A stretch of DNA of 64,000 nucleotides from Helianthus annuus (taxonomy: Eukaryota; Streptophyta; Magnoliopsida; Asterales; Asteraceae). The position numbers were made by a program, and so were the translations under genes. The first letter of the stretch is position 1, and every line of letters begins with the position of its first letter. The notes beneath the pieces were generated by a model that ran no database searches, was not told the origin of the DNA, and saw only the letters and a list, made by a program, of their open reading frames with translations. The stretch spans positions 123,809,479-123,873,478 of the forward strand of contig NC_035443.2 in NCBI RefSeq assembly GCF_002127325.2, read 5' to 3'. Shown piece after piece: positions 1 through 10,107 of the stretch.

Positions 1-1773
1 ATTTTTCATTTAAATTTCTTAAAAATGTTACGAAAATTAAGTAAAATAAAAGTGAAATTGAAAAGGATAGAATCTTATATGTAGTGACTCAAAGAAAGTT
101 AGTTAATTCACATTACATTACATTTAGTTATAAAATAGAAAAATGTTTCCAGTGTCGTCTTTCTTAGAATATGTGTATATCACATTAGATATTATTAACC
201 TTTTTTTTCTTTTAACGGCAATCCCGTGTCATCTGTGAGACTTAAACCTAAAACCTTATTTTCTCTAATTACGTTTTAAATAAAGACTTTATTTTTACTA
301 ATGGATCAACACCCCTTTGGTAAAAAATATTAACTTGTTTGAATAAATGTGTATATCACATAGAAATTACACTACCGTAAATATCACCATAGACTTTTTT
401 TCACTCGTGATACGAATCAACAATAACTTCTCTCTAAAAAGGCGTCACTCGTAAATACACTTAAGTGTTTGCCTCACAAGCAATTTCTTCTCTTCCTATT
501 CTATGGCATTTCTTCTAATAAGAAAAGTGTTCCCAAGAGTTAGAGGTCAGTTATAAACGTGTACGAAAGTTGAAAGATTGAGTGCTACAGAAGTTGGTTC
601 AAGTATGGGGTTATATTGTAATTAAAGAGGCAAGATATTACTTTTGAAAATCTTCTATAGGAGACGATTGATCCACGGTCCGAGTGTGCATCAAGCATGC
701 TTTCGCCTGTAGCGTTTTGGTAAAAAAAAAAAATATACATGTTACCACTTGACCAAAACCATATCATTTTCCATAAACACCATAGTTAAGTAGATACTTT
801 CCATTATTGTACTAGTTTTGTTTTTATGCTAGTTCAAGTATATGCTAATTTGATGATAAGATGGTTTTATAATCAGAAATAGTTGTATATGTGAAAAATA
901 TGATTTATAACAACATTGTTAATAATATATGATTAAATGTGATTCATATTAGTATATATTTGTGAATTTTGAGCTGAAAAGTTAACGATCAAGGATTTTA
1001 ACTTACACTTTTGATTTGATTTTTCTATCGTTCTTCAAGATAGTGATGAAGAACGATTGTGAGATACGTGCTATGTGACGATGATGAGCAATGAGACAAT
1101 GATGTAGACGATTCGATTTTGCTTTTAATCTTTAGATCTTGATTTGAAGATGATTAATGTGAGTAATTAAAGGAAAAAGTGATTATGATTATGTTCTTGG
1201 TTATTTTTCTACAATTCTTAGAGATAAGACTATGGGGTATATCGATTATGGTCCCATTTCCCCACCTTCACATCACCTCAATCTCATCACTTTCTTCTTC
1301 TTCCTCTTCCCCGTAAAAAAAATGATTTCCCCATCCATCCCCATCCAATAATATTAAGAGAGAGAGAGGGGTTCATAGGGAGGATCTGGAAGTTTTCCCC
1401 GTGCGTACTGAAGGTTCACGAGAGGGGTGGTGTTCCCGTCAGGGATGAGGGCCACCTCAACACCCCGCACCCATTCCCCGACCCACACCCCATCGTCTAA
1501 AAGATGAGATAAAGCTGAAAGATGATGGCAATAGTGGTAAGGAATTATGTAGTTAGATGTGGATAGCAATGATGATGGGCGGTGGTGCAACTTGGTTTCA
1601 CATGGTGAACAATGGTAGTGATGTTGTGTTTGAACTTTGAATAAAATGATAACTTCAGAAATAATAGTAGTTTAATAATTTCAACTTTATATATAATTAT
1701 AATATAATTATAATATAATATAATATAAAAAATTGTTTTTTCTTTATAAAAGGGTTTTTATTTTATTTTATTA
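1..1773. other. AT-rich intergenic DNA, no gene seen
   Basis: No coding region, RNA gene or complete transposon is recognised here. Most of the stretch is AT-rich with homopolymer tracts. From about 1240 to 1620 it becomes richer in C and G, with CCCCATCC-type pyrimidine tracts and a short GA repeat near 1360. Short ORFs here have no recognisable motifs. Confidence 0.6.
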
Positions 1774-2635
1774 CTAGGTTATAACCCCGTGTATTACACG
1801 GGTTGAATAAATGAATTTTATATATACCAAATAATAAAACATTATTTTTTTAAAAGCCTCCTTTATTACACGGGTTAAAGAAATATATTTTTATATATTA
1901 AATAATAAAATAAGTTATATCTATAAGAACTATATGTATTGTACGGGTTGAATAAATGTAATATTATATACCAAATAATAAAAAATATATCTTTAAAACC
2001 ATTGTATTACACGAGTTGAATAAATGTAATATTGTTTACCAAATAATAAAAAAAAGTTATATTTTTAAAAACCCCCGTGTATTACATGGGTTGAATAAAT
2101 ATGATTTTATATACCAAATAATAAAAAAATATATTTAACAAAACTAACGGATTTTTTTATATTTAAATTAGGATAAGATTGAATATTAATCTGAACGGAT
2201 TTTTTATATTTAAAGTAGGATAAGACTGAATATTAATCTTTATTTATTTAGTTAATATAAGATTGAAAAATCATATGATTGAATAGGTGGGAGATTGTAT
2301 GATGATAAATCGGTTAACCGTACCGAATGATAAAGATAATAGTGATTGTTGACCAAATTAATTAATCGAATTTAACAGAAACATTTGTGATGTTAGGTGG
2401 ATTTTTTTTAATTATTTGAAAGTTATCCGTATTAATTATTATTAGATTTGATTAAAAATAATAAAAATTTGTATTAGATTAGATTTTAGATTTGATTAAA
2501 TATTATTAGTAATAAAAATTTGTATTAATTTAGATTAAATATTATTATTATTATTAATATTATAATAATTTTAATCAATTAAATGAGAGAATGACAAGTG
2601 TCCCAAAATAAGTTTCTTTTATTATATAGTATAGA
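1774..2635 (-). mobile_element. Non-autonomous Helitron, 862 bp, both termini present
   Basis: Read on the minus strand, the element begins with TCTATACTATATAATAAAAG at 2635 and ends with a hairpin plus CTAG at 1774. The hairpin CCCGTGTATTACACGGG has a 7-bp stem and 3-nt loop and sits about 9 nt from the CTAG. The flanking bases are A before the 5' TC and T after the CTAG, the A|T insertion site without target duplication that defines Helitrons. It encodes no Rep or helicase, so it would depend on an autonomous partner. It is mostly AT-rich and carries five tandem copies of its hairpin region. Confidence 0.82.
1786..2150 (-). repeat. Five tandem copies of a hairpin-bearing ~72-bp unit
   Basis: The motif TTACACGGGTTGAATAAAT and its variants recur, with the GGGTTG-type core at 1800, 1872, 1945, 2013 and 2088, a period of 68-75 bp. 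Each copy is followed by ACCAAATAATAAA-like sequence. The outermost copy keeps a perfect hairpin. Copy 5 is nearly perfect, and copies 2-4 have lost one arm. This is the 3' subterminal region of the Helitron, amplified inwards. Confidence 0.8.
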
Positions 2636-2696
2636 TTTTTTTTTAAAAGAAATGGTTTGTGTGGAGCCCTACATGGACCAACACATAAGAAAGTAC

Positions 2697-2740
2697 CAAG
2701 TGTAGTACCCGTGTAATCACACGGGTAGGTTTAGTAATGA
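2697..2740 (-). mobile_element. Helitron 3' terminus with 8-bp hairpin
   Basis: ACCCGTGTAATCACACGGGT (2707-2726) forms an 8-bp stem with a 4-nt loop, 10 nt before the putative minus-strand end at 2697. The terminal tetranucleotide is CTTG where CTAG or another CTRR would be expected, so the end is either mutated or misplaced. A second, degenerate copy of the hairpin lies at about 2829-2848, again showing tandem duplication of the 3' hairpin region. Confidence 0.6.
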
Positions 2741-2901
2741 TCAAAATCATATACTAAAAAACAGATTATAATATATCATTTAAATTTTGGTCTTTATTTC
2801 TATATCTTTATAAAGTAATGTTGAAGACAGTATGTGTGACCACACGGGTAGTTTTAATAACCATCGAAATAGATTATAATACATCATTTAAATTGTTTAT
2901 A

Positions 2902-3199
2902 GAGAAAAATGACCGGATAGTCCCTGTGGTTTCGCCTTTTTTCACCTATAGTCCCCAACTTTCTAAAACTATCTGAATAGTCCCCGAGTTTTCATTTTTT
3001 GTTCCCGGATAGTCACTGGGTCTAACTTCAGTTACTTTTCTCTGTTAAAATGATGTGAAATGACAAAAATACCCTTTTCTTAAAAGGCCAAACCACAGGG
3101 ACTATCCGAGCATTTTTCTCTTTTTATTTATAAAACCCCACCACCACACTTCATCTTCAACCTCCACCCACCATCACCCTCCTCCACCCTCCACCATCA
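2902..3199 (+). repeat. MULE left terminal inverted repeat
   Basis: This arm matches the reverse complement of 3936-4228, including the distinctive ATAGTCCCTGTGGTTTCGCC word, the AAATGATGTGAAATGAC word and the inner CCACCACCACACTTCATC word. Small indels and substitutions separate the arms. Confidence 0.82.
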
Positions 3200-3935
3200 C
3201 CCTCTCTCTCTCCCTCTCCAATTCCGGCAAAAGTTCGGCGACTCACGGTGGAACCAGGGTTTTCCGGCCGTTTTTCATGGTGGAACCAGGGTGTACCCCC
3301 TTAAACCGAACCTCCCGAGACCTTTTCCAGCGTCGGTTTTCCGATTCGAGCTGCGGGGATGACACTTTCAGCTCCGGCAGCCGCGTTTCAACAGGTTCAC
3401 TCCGGTAACATCTGAACTCATCATCTTCTTCATCTCATTTTTCATTAGATCCTTTTGGATCCACCCCTTTTCTGGTTCCTTACGTGATTTACAGGTGGTG
3501 TCGATAGCGGTGGTCGATGGAGACGACGATGGTAGACGGTGGTGGCGTTCCGGCAACAGCAGTGCCGCTCACGGCGGCTTTGGTTCATACGGGCTTCAAG
3601 TTTTGGTTTCATCTAGTTCAACTCAGGGTCTCGTCGGTCCAGGTTTAGAGTCTCGGCTCGTGTCTCGGTTTGATACTAGGTTCAGTTTCTACTCCGATCA
3701 GATTCAATGTTCGGTTCCAGTTCGAGTCTCGGTTCAGTTTCTGACAAGTGATTCCGGTGCAGGTTAGTCTTGGTTCAGGTTTTAGTTTTGAGTTTACTCG
3801 GTTCAGTCTCCGGTCAGTTTCATTTTAGTCATTTTTGTTCGATTCGTTGCAGTGGTGGTGACTCCGGCTTGAGTGGTGATTCGGTTCAGTTTAGGTCTTG
3901 GTGCAACTCGGTTCGGTTCAGGCTCGGGTTGATGG

Positions 3936-4228
3936 TGGAGGGTGGAGGAGGGTGATGGTGGGTGGAGGTTGAAGATGAAGTGTGGTGGTGGGGTTTTATA
4001 AATAAAAATGAATCAGATGCCCTGATGGTCCCTGTGGTTTCGCCTTTTAAGAAAAGGATATTTTTGTTATTTCACATCATTTTAACAGAGAAAAGTGATT
4101 GAAGTTAGACCCAGGGACTATCCGTGAACAAAAAATGAAAACTTGGGGACTATTCAGGTAGTTTTAGAAAGTTGGGGACTATAGGTGAAAAAAGGCGAAA
4201 CCACAGGGATTATCCGGGCATTTTTCTC
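3936..4228 (-). repeat. MULE right terminal inverted repeat
   Basis: Reverse-complement partner of the left arm, ending GCATTTTTCTC at 4228 directly before the TSD. Confidence 0.82.
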
Positions 4229-4989
4229 TTGTTTATATTTAGTTCATGTTTGATATAGAAATTAGCTAACTAACTCAAAATTTCTTGTCTAAACTGAAAG
4301 CATGACCTAATTTTATATTGTCTAATAATTAAAGCCTGACCTAATTCAAATAACCAAATGTTATTAAACAGTTCAATAAAGCCCCTTATATTTGATCCAA
4401 TTAAGCTTACTAATGGATTAGATTTTGTAGGCCCGTTAAAACCCTTCTATCAAATATGGATTAGATTAGTTAAAGACATGTATGAAATGTCCTTAATACC
4501 CTTATCCCTTAATATCCCTTAATATTCCCTTAATACCCGTAACATAGGCAGATTTACATCAGATTATAATATATCATTTAAATTTTGGTCTTTAGTTCTA
4601 TTCATACTATATTAGCCCATGTTTTATAGATAAGTATTATTTTAGTTTAATCTTTTCTAATTAATTTATATATAATCCTCCTACTAAATATTATTTAGTT
4701 TAATTTCTTATGGATAATTATTTTTTAGTTTAATCTCCTTGTCATCATCACACTTCTCCAAAAATGCAACTTGACTGTTATAAGTTGTATGAAATGACTA
4801 ACATCATCATCGATCATTATCATCGTCACACTTCTCCAAAAATCTCCAAATATCTCTCTCAACTCTCAACATTCAACACAGATCTTCATCATCTTCATCC
4901 AGCTTCATTATCTTCATCCATCTTCATCTTGAAAACAGAGGTTTGAATCATCATCTTATCTATATATATATTTGATATTTGTGATGTTT

Positions 4990-5340
4990 TTGTAAAAAAC
5001 AGAGGGTTGATTTGGGTATTTTGTTTTAGTTTTTGATAATGATAATCTGAATGCCGCATGATGATGATGATAATCAGTTTTTTGTGAATGTTTTTTTTGA
5101 AAAAACAGAGGGTTGATTTGGGTATTTAGGTTTCAATTTTTGATAATGATAATCTGAATGCCGCATGATGATGATGATGATAATTAGTTATTTGTGAATC
5201 AGGTTTTGATAATCAGTTTTTGATAATCAGTTATTTGATAATCAGTTTTTGATAATCAGTTCTTTGATAATCTGAATGCCGCATGATGATGATAATCACT
5301 TATTTGTGAATGGGTTGATTTGGGTATTTGATTTTAGTTT
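4990..5340 (+). repeat. Imperfect ~105-bp tandem repeat in intron-like DNA
   Basis: Units contain ACAGAGGGTTGATTTGGGTA followed by a TGATAATGATAATCTGAATG-type word and a GATGATGATGATAAT tract. Copies start near 4998 and 5103, with a partial one near 5267. The preceding 4740-4945 stretch looks like a 5' leader (CATCTTCATC runs) ending in a possible splice donor, but no gene can be named. Confidence 0.6.
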
Positions 5341-5635
5341 TCAGGTTTGTTTGTTCTGTTTTTGTTCTGTTTTGGTTCTGTTTTGTTCTGTTTGTTTGTT
5401 TTGTTTTTGTTCTGCTTTGTTATGTTTGTTTGTTTTGTTTTGAAAAAACAGAGGGTTGATTTGTTTTGCTTTGTTCAGGTTTGTTTGTGATGTTTTTTTG
5501 TGAAACTTTTGTATAGAATGGCTGTGGATGTAAAGATACGCAAAACACCAACTACGAAGGCGAGAACACTTGACAACCTCCTAGAAGATAGTACGGTGCA
5601 CATAAGGAAGTGATTGATCAAAACGATCAATTGCA

Positions 5636-5799
5636 TATGAATGAATACAACCCCAGTGGCAGATATGTAATTACCGAGCTCTGGAATTTCAAGGAAAATC
5701 GAAGAGCTACACTGGTGTTATATTCATTCATATGAATGAATATAACCCAAGTGGCAGATATGTAATTAGCTACACTGGGGTTATATTCATTCATATCTG
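5636..5799. repeat. Alternating inverted repeat array containing the XH fragment
   Basis: Four copies alternate in orientation: 5636-5658 forward, 5710-5732 reverse, 5731-5772 forward and 5773-5799 reverse. The centre (about 5720-5743) is a palindrome, ATATTCATTCAT then ATGAATGAATAT. Any transcript through it would fold on itself. Confidence 0.75.
5637..5714 (+). pseudogene. Fragment of an XH-domain (FDM/IDN2-type) gene
   Basis: Translation of the plus strand gives [10 protein letters not shown] then [12 protein letters not shown]. This resembles the conserved end of the XH domain of plant FACTOR OF DNA METHYLATION / IDN2 proteins, which act in RNA-directed DNA methylation with the XS and coiled-coil regions. 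Only about 26 codons are present, with no XS domain, zinc finger or coiled coil. The fragment sits at the head of an alternating inverted repeat array. It is on the strand opposite to the other captured fragments in this region. The family call rests on one short motif recalled from memory. Confidence 0.6.
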
Positions 5800-6838
5800 C
5801 TACCTTCCGAAGTGCACCCGTCAGTAAAGATCCACAATTGCTTGTGGTGGTGTGACGTTTTGTCTCTGTATTGTATGTTACAGTCTTTTGTTATCGAGTC
5901 TGCAAGTTCCGTCAAGTCTACGAAGTTGGTATGACGTTTTGTCTCTGTATTGTATGTATTAAAACTTTACATTTAATATACAATTTAGGCTTTAATAATT
6001 TGTTATAAAAATATTAATAATGCCAATACAACTTTCATCAACAACTCTCCTTAAATATCAGGTTATGTGAATGATATGAAAGAACCAACTGGATCAACTT
6101 TTTCAGTAATAAGCAACTCTTCCGGAAGATGTCCTCATTTCATCAGTTACAATAGATAAATCAACATTCAATGAATGATTAATAGTTATAAGAAAACTTT
6201 ATACAGCATACAGTTTGTAATATTTGTTAATGGGTTGCTCTCAATGTTATGATTTGACGATTCAAGTTGTGTGATCATTGAAGATACAAACAATGATAGA
6301 TTGGTGAATTATACTTAGTGTTGTTAAAACACTGTTTTGAAAACACTTTTGGCTTAAAACATTAGTTTCAAACACTGTCCTTAAATCAACAGTAGTTTCA
6401 AACAGTGTTAACCCAAAAGTGGTTTCAAAACATATCATTAACAACAGTATTTTAACCGAACAATGGTTTAAATTGTTTGCGTTTAGTTATATATCTCTAT
6501 AAAATAGTATGTTAAAGACAGTTTATTTGAAAATTGATTATAAAAAATGATCAACTCATAAATGATCAGAAGATCAAAGGGTAAAAGGGAGGTTATTATA
6601 ACAAACCCTCACACTCTCAACAGAGTTTCATTCACTTGATCAAAACACAATATACTAAACGCCTCAGATTTGTTATCGCAAGTTGTTGTCGAAAACAGCA
6701 ATGCCTGCAATCAACGTTTCATGTTTCAAATACATACTGAATTGCCTTACATAATGAAAGGGTGTAAACTCCCTCAAAGACTTAAGAAAAGAGCCAAAAT
6801 GATTCAAAGAACCTTACTTGCAATGGAGGTAGAAGATA

Positions 6839-7006
6839 GGTGTGTTATTACTCATGTTTAAGATAACCACTTCCGCAACAAAGAGTTTCTTCTTATTACG
6901 TGAACCTGTATCATCTGAACCGTTTTGACCCATCCTTTGTGTCTTCCTCTCTTCTTGCTCACATGAACACGAAAGAGGTTATCTTGAACATGAATAATAA
7001 CACACC
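6839..7006. repeat. 30-bp inverted repeat with 108-bp spacer
   Basis: GGTGTGTTATTACTCATG (6839 onward, arm to 6868) is matched in reverse complement by the arm 6977-7006 (CATGAATAATAACACACC at its end), with few mismatches. Nothing coding is recognised in the spacer. Confidence 0.65.
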
Positions 7007-7190
7007 TATAAAACAATGTTAAAAAAAGTATGTGTTAGTATTATAAGCTTATTAACAAATGAGACCATATTAATTTAATATTTAACATCATGATAACCAA
7101 GAGGCAATCTTCGTATAGTCTGAAACATAAAGCATCCTTGAACATGGGTCATCGGCCAAATCAAATACTAAAAAGCAGATTATATCCCTG

Positions 7191-7506
7191 CATGAAAAAC
7201 AAAATCGATAAATTTAAGGAAAATGATTTTGAAAGATGATAACCCAACAGTAGAGGATCTAATTCTACAACTTCGATAAATGCAAGGGTGTTCTCAAATA
7301 ATGGTTCATAGATGTTTTGAAAACCAACAAAGAATGACAAATGTCCACAGTGCTGCTTCGTTGGACATTTGTCGGTCTTCAAACATCTAGGGAGCATTAT
7401 TTGAAAACACACCTAAATTTACCAAAGCTGTAGAATTAGATCCTCCATTATTGCGTTATCATCTTTCAATCACATTTTCCCTAAATTTATCAATTCTGTT
7501 TTTCAT
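7191..7506. repeat. Long fold-back hairpin, arms ~150 bp, 14-nt loop
   Basis: The left arm 7191-7346 and right arm 7361-7506 are inverted copies at roughly 80 percent identity by eye, separated only by CAGTGCTGCTTCGT. Matching words in the arms include TGACAAATGTCCA/TGGACATTTGTC, TCAAATAATG/CATTATTTGA and GAGGATCTAATTCTACA/TGTAGAATTAGATCCTC. The precursor shape resembles long-hairpin siRNA loci or very young MIRNA loci. No evidence of expression can be seen here. Confidence 0.75.
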
Positions 7507-7659
7507 ACCTCCCAAAGCCACCTATCCGCCTGCAAAGAGATCGAAATGAATGTGAAATGATTTGAGATAGGTTTTTTAGTGAGAGAGAGATAGAGAAGAA
7601 AAGAGGGCGGTTTAATTCCCTGGCATTTATTAAGCCCTTCTCTATTCTCTATTTTAAAT

Positions 7660-7826
7660 TTCAAATTTCAAAATTCAAATTATATCTCTATCTATATTAA
7701 TATAATATAGAAGATAGATTTATAATTAATATAATATAGAAGATAGATTTATAAATATACAAAAGGGAATAATGACATCAACATTAACATGTGACATACC
7801 TTAGGAGTTGACACATTCATGAGTAT
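7660..7826 (-). mobile_element. Truncated Helitron-like 5' subterminal copy
   Basis: The words GACATCAACATTAACATGTG and TTAGGAGTTGACAC match the 5' subterminal region at 16620-16662 (GACATCAGCATTTACATATG, TTAGGAATTGACAC). The last 45 bp before the terminus are missing. A 31-bp duplication (AATATAATATAGAAGATAG word) lies just inside. Confidence 0.5.
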
Positions 7827-8029
7827 CTAATGCCCAAAATTACTCAAAGCCCTAAATAATATGACTGCAAGCGTAATAATTTAAAATCAAATGCAAAACT
7901 AATGAATTGAACTTAACGACACGCTTATAAAAAACTCTAAAAATTATAAAAAAGAAAAAAAAACTAATGAATAATCAAGACATCATGTTTCGAATATAGG
8001 ATTAACTTCTAACGCTGGGTGACATTCCA

Positions 8030-8480
8030 TTCCTACCTGTTTTCAAACCACTGTTTTAACCCAACAGTGGTTTCAAACATCTGTTTTCTCCACAAACCAC
8101 TGTTTTAAAGTGAAAACAATGGATCATTTTAACTATAAGTGGATAGCTTTATCAGTGGATATAACACTGATTTTGAACAACAGTGCTTATCAAGAATATA
8201 AGAGAACAGGGGTTGACTTTCAGCAGTGGACAATATTTAGAAAACAGATGTTTGAGCACAACAGTAGTTAGGGGTAAGGAAATGGTCTTTAGCAGCACTT
8301 GACTTAGGGCAGTAGATTAAATAGCAGCACTTTGTCTTCAGCAGTTGTTGTACATAAGCAGTACTTAATGGACAGCAGTTGTAGTATACAAACAGTGGAT
8401 GAGGGGCATCAGATGTTATAACCACTTTCAAGGGGAAAGTCTAATGCAAACAGCTGCTTATGATGAATCCACTGATGTGA
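8030..8480 (-). repeat. ACTG-word-rich block, SIRE-like sequence in antisense
   Basis: The block is packed with CAGTGG, CAGCAG, CACTGTTT and CATCAG words. On the minus strand it contains GTCCACTGCTGAAAGTCAAC, which also occurs at 53196-53216 in the SIRE-like element. Similar word density marks the SIRE-like LTR (41440-41720). It is probably a decayed fragment of that family inserted in reverse, but the ends are not defined. Confidence 0.45.
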
Positions 8481-9042
8481 ACCAGTTTTAGCTCTTATTA
8501 TCTGTACCTCTTTAATAAAATAAGAAATTAAATTAGAGTTATTTAAAGAGCTACTCACCCTTTGTGCAGATATACCTTTTGATTCTAGCGGTCCAGCTCA
8601 ATTACTTTGTTTGCATCAGAACTGCTCCAAAACTAATGTGGAATGTGTGAACACCTGCCACACATATAAACAGAAGTGGTAAAAAAGGGTTAACTACACC
8701 AAAATGTAACAAATTTTAGCTGTTTGTAGCGAATTATATTCATATTCCTTATGGTTTTAACATTTTAAATACACCAATAAGTACTGAACTTACCATGTAT
8801 TGCCTCATAAGCATGAGATGAATACGTGATCAGTTTAGATGAGTCGCATACATACCATGGTACCAGTATGGGCAGAGACATTACCTACTACTCTTTTCTT
8901 CATAATACGCATACGTATTCGACATCCTTTTTCCGAATATTTTGTTTGTCCAAAAATGTTTTTTCCTTTTTTTCTAATTTAATTCAGTACTCTTAAGATT
9001 ATTTTAGGATTTGGCCTGACATGACGTTACGCAAAAACATAC

Positions 9043-9345
9043 CAAACGGATACGGCTCGACAGTCTCCAGCATTCGCTACCACAAGAAGCCTGCACATAA
9101 ACAAAGCATTTATGGGGTGTTAGGTGTTGCATCTTAAAAGTGATTATAGTGTCATCTGGTTTTTAAAACTTGTCTGACCAATTGATCAACCTGTTTGATA
9201 ACCACATTGCGCACACAACAAATGAACCGAGAATATAAGAAAAAGAATGTACCTTCCTAAAAGTAGAGCTGTCAATGTCGTAGTCCCAGTGGAGCTGCTA
9301 ATGCTAGGTTCTTCTACCAAAGTGATATTAGCTGAGCACTTACCA
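9043..9345 (-). pseudogene. Captured PP2C protein phosphatase fragment (two exons)
   Basis: On the minus strand, an exon ending at 9253 encodes STGTTTLTALLLG. It is followed by a GT donor, an intron, an AG acceptor and a second exon (9090-9043) encoding LLVVANAGDCRAVSVW. Joined in phase, these resemble the conserved core of plant type-2C protein phosphatases, where the AN-x-GD-x-RAV motif carries a metal-binding Asp. The DGHGG motif and the downstream DH motif are absent, so no active enzyme can be made. The intact splice phase shows the capture was from genomic DNA rather than cDNA. Its strand matches the other captured fragments. Confidence 0.72.
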
Positions 9346-9372
9346 TAACTAAAAAATGCTGAGCAGTTGTTT

Positions 9373-9828
9373 AGAACAGATGTTTAGTACAGATGTTTTG
9401 AACAGACGTTTAGAACAGATGTTTAGAACAGATGTTTTGAACAGATGTCTTGAACAAATGTTTAGAACAGATGTTTAGAACAGAAGTTTTGAACAGACGT
9501 TTAGAACAGATGTTTAGAACAGATGTTTTGAACAGATGTCTTGAACAAATGTTTAGAACAGATGTTACCTGTTGTCCATCGACTACGCCTTTCGGCCTGA
9601 TCTTAGGCCCTGACTCACCCTCCTAGAACAGAAGTTTTGAACAGACGTTTAGAACGGATGTTTAGAACAGATGTTTTGAACAGATGTCTTGAACAGATGT
9701 TTAGAACAGATGTTTTGAACAGAAGTTTTGAACAGACGTTTAGAACATATGTGTAGAACAGATGTTTTGAACAGTTGTTTTGAACATATGTCTTGAACAA
9801 ATGTTTAGAACAGAAGTTTTGAACAGAT
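9373..9828 (+). repeat. 13-bp minisatellite (AACAGATGTTTWG)n
   Basis: Consecutive 13-bp units such as AACAGATGTTTAG, AACAGATGTTTTG and AACAGACGTTTAG run from about 9373 to 9566 and again from about 9624 to 9828. They are broken once by a 57-bp rRNA-like segment. Roughly 30 units are present in total. Open frames across it are repeat artefacts. Confidence 0.85.
9567..9623 (-). rRNA. 57-bp organelle-type large-subunit rRNA fragment
   Basis: The minus strand reads GGAGGGTGAGTCAGGGCCTA, then AGATCAGGCCGAAAGGCG, then TAGTCGATGGACAACAGGT. This is the very conserved bacterial-type 23S/26S rRNA segment that carries the GGCCGAAAGGCGTAGTCGATGG core. It is a nuclear copy of plastid or mitochondrial DNA, far too short to function, and lies as an island inside the 13-bp minisatellite. 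Confidence 0.75.
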
Positions 9829-9981
9829 AATAATTCAGAGAAAGATAGAGATACCAGCCATAAAAATTCAGAGAAAGATAGAGATACCAGCCTCTATACC
9901 AACAGCTTTACTACAAGAAACAGTTAATATTTGAAAGTTACAAACAAAATAGTAAAGAAAAAAACTTGACTTTATATATAC

Positions 9982-10063
9982 CTCGGCAAGGACAAGGTTA
10001 ATCAGCTGCTCGGCTTTAGCGATAGCTTCTGAAGTACATGTAAGCTCAACTGCTCTGGTGAGT
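9982..10063 (-). pseudogene. Captured KH-domain gene fragment
   Basis: The minus strand encodes TRAVELTCTSEAIAKAEQLI and then NLVLAE, followed at 9981-9980 by a GT donor. The pattern VELTGTxEAIxxAxxLI at the end of a domain is typical of KH RNA-binding domains in plant KH-domain and FUBP-like proteins. The GXXG loop is not present in the fragment. A stop codon (TAA) lies immediately upstream in the same frame, so the fragment cannot be read with what precedes it. It is an isolated exon piece. Confidence 0.5.
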
Positions 10064-10107
10064 GATTAAGGACCATGATCCATATATTTGATAACCTTAA
10101 TCGCAAA

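Larger units (their letters stand above)
2902..4228. mobile_element. Mutator-like (MULE) non-autonomous element, 1,327 bp
   Basis: The two ends are long inverted repeats (about 2902-3199 and 3936-4228) that begin GAGAAAAATG. A 9-bp direct duplication TTGTTTATA flanks it on both sides (2893-2901 and 4229-4237), the TSD length typical of Mutator-like elements. There is no transposase. The central 740 bp is GC-richer, with runs of GGTTCAG/CTCGGTTC-like words and an open frame at 3495-3767 (90 aa, no known domain). That makes it a possible Pack-MULE cargo, though no donor gene is recognised. It split a sequence resembling the Helitron 3' region. Confidence 0.85.

Noticed and set aside
1354..1590. 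78-codon minus-strand frame near 1.4 kb
   Set aside because: It spans a GC-richer stretch without a domain, splice logic or homology I recognise.
7161..7412. 83-codon minus-strand frame across the large hairpin
   Set aside because: It reads through the loop of the fold-back, so half of it is the reverse complement of the other half.
9615..9800. Repeated-residue protein in the 13-bp minisatellite
   Set aside because: A repeat of 13 bp cycles through frames and gives a periodic peptide; it is not a gene.
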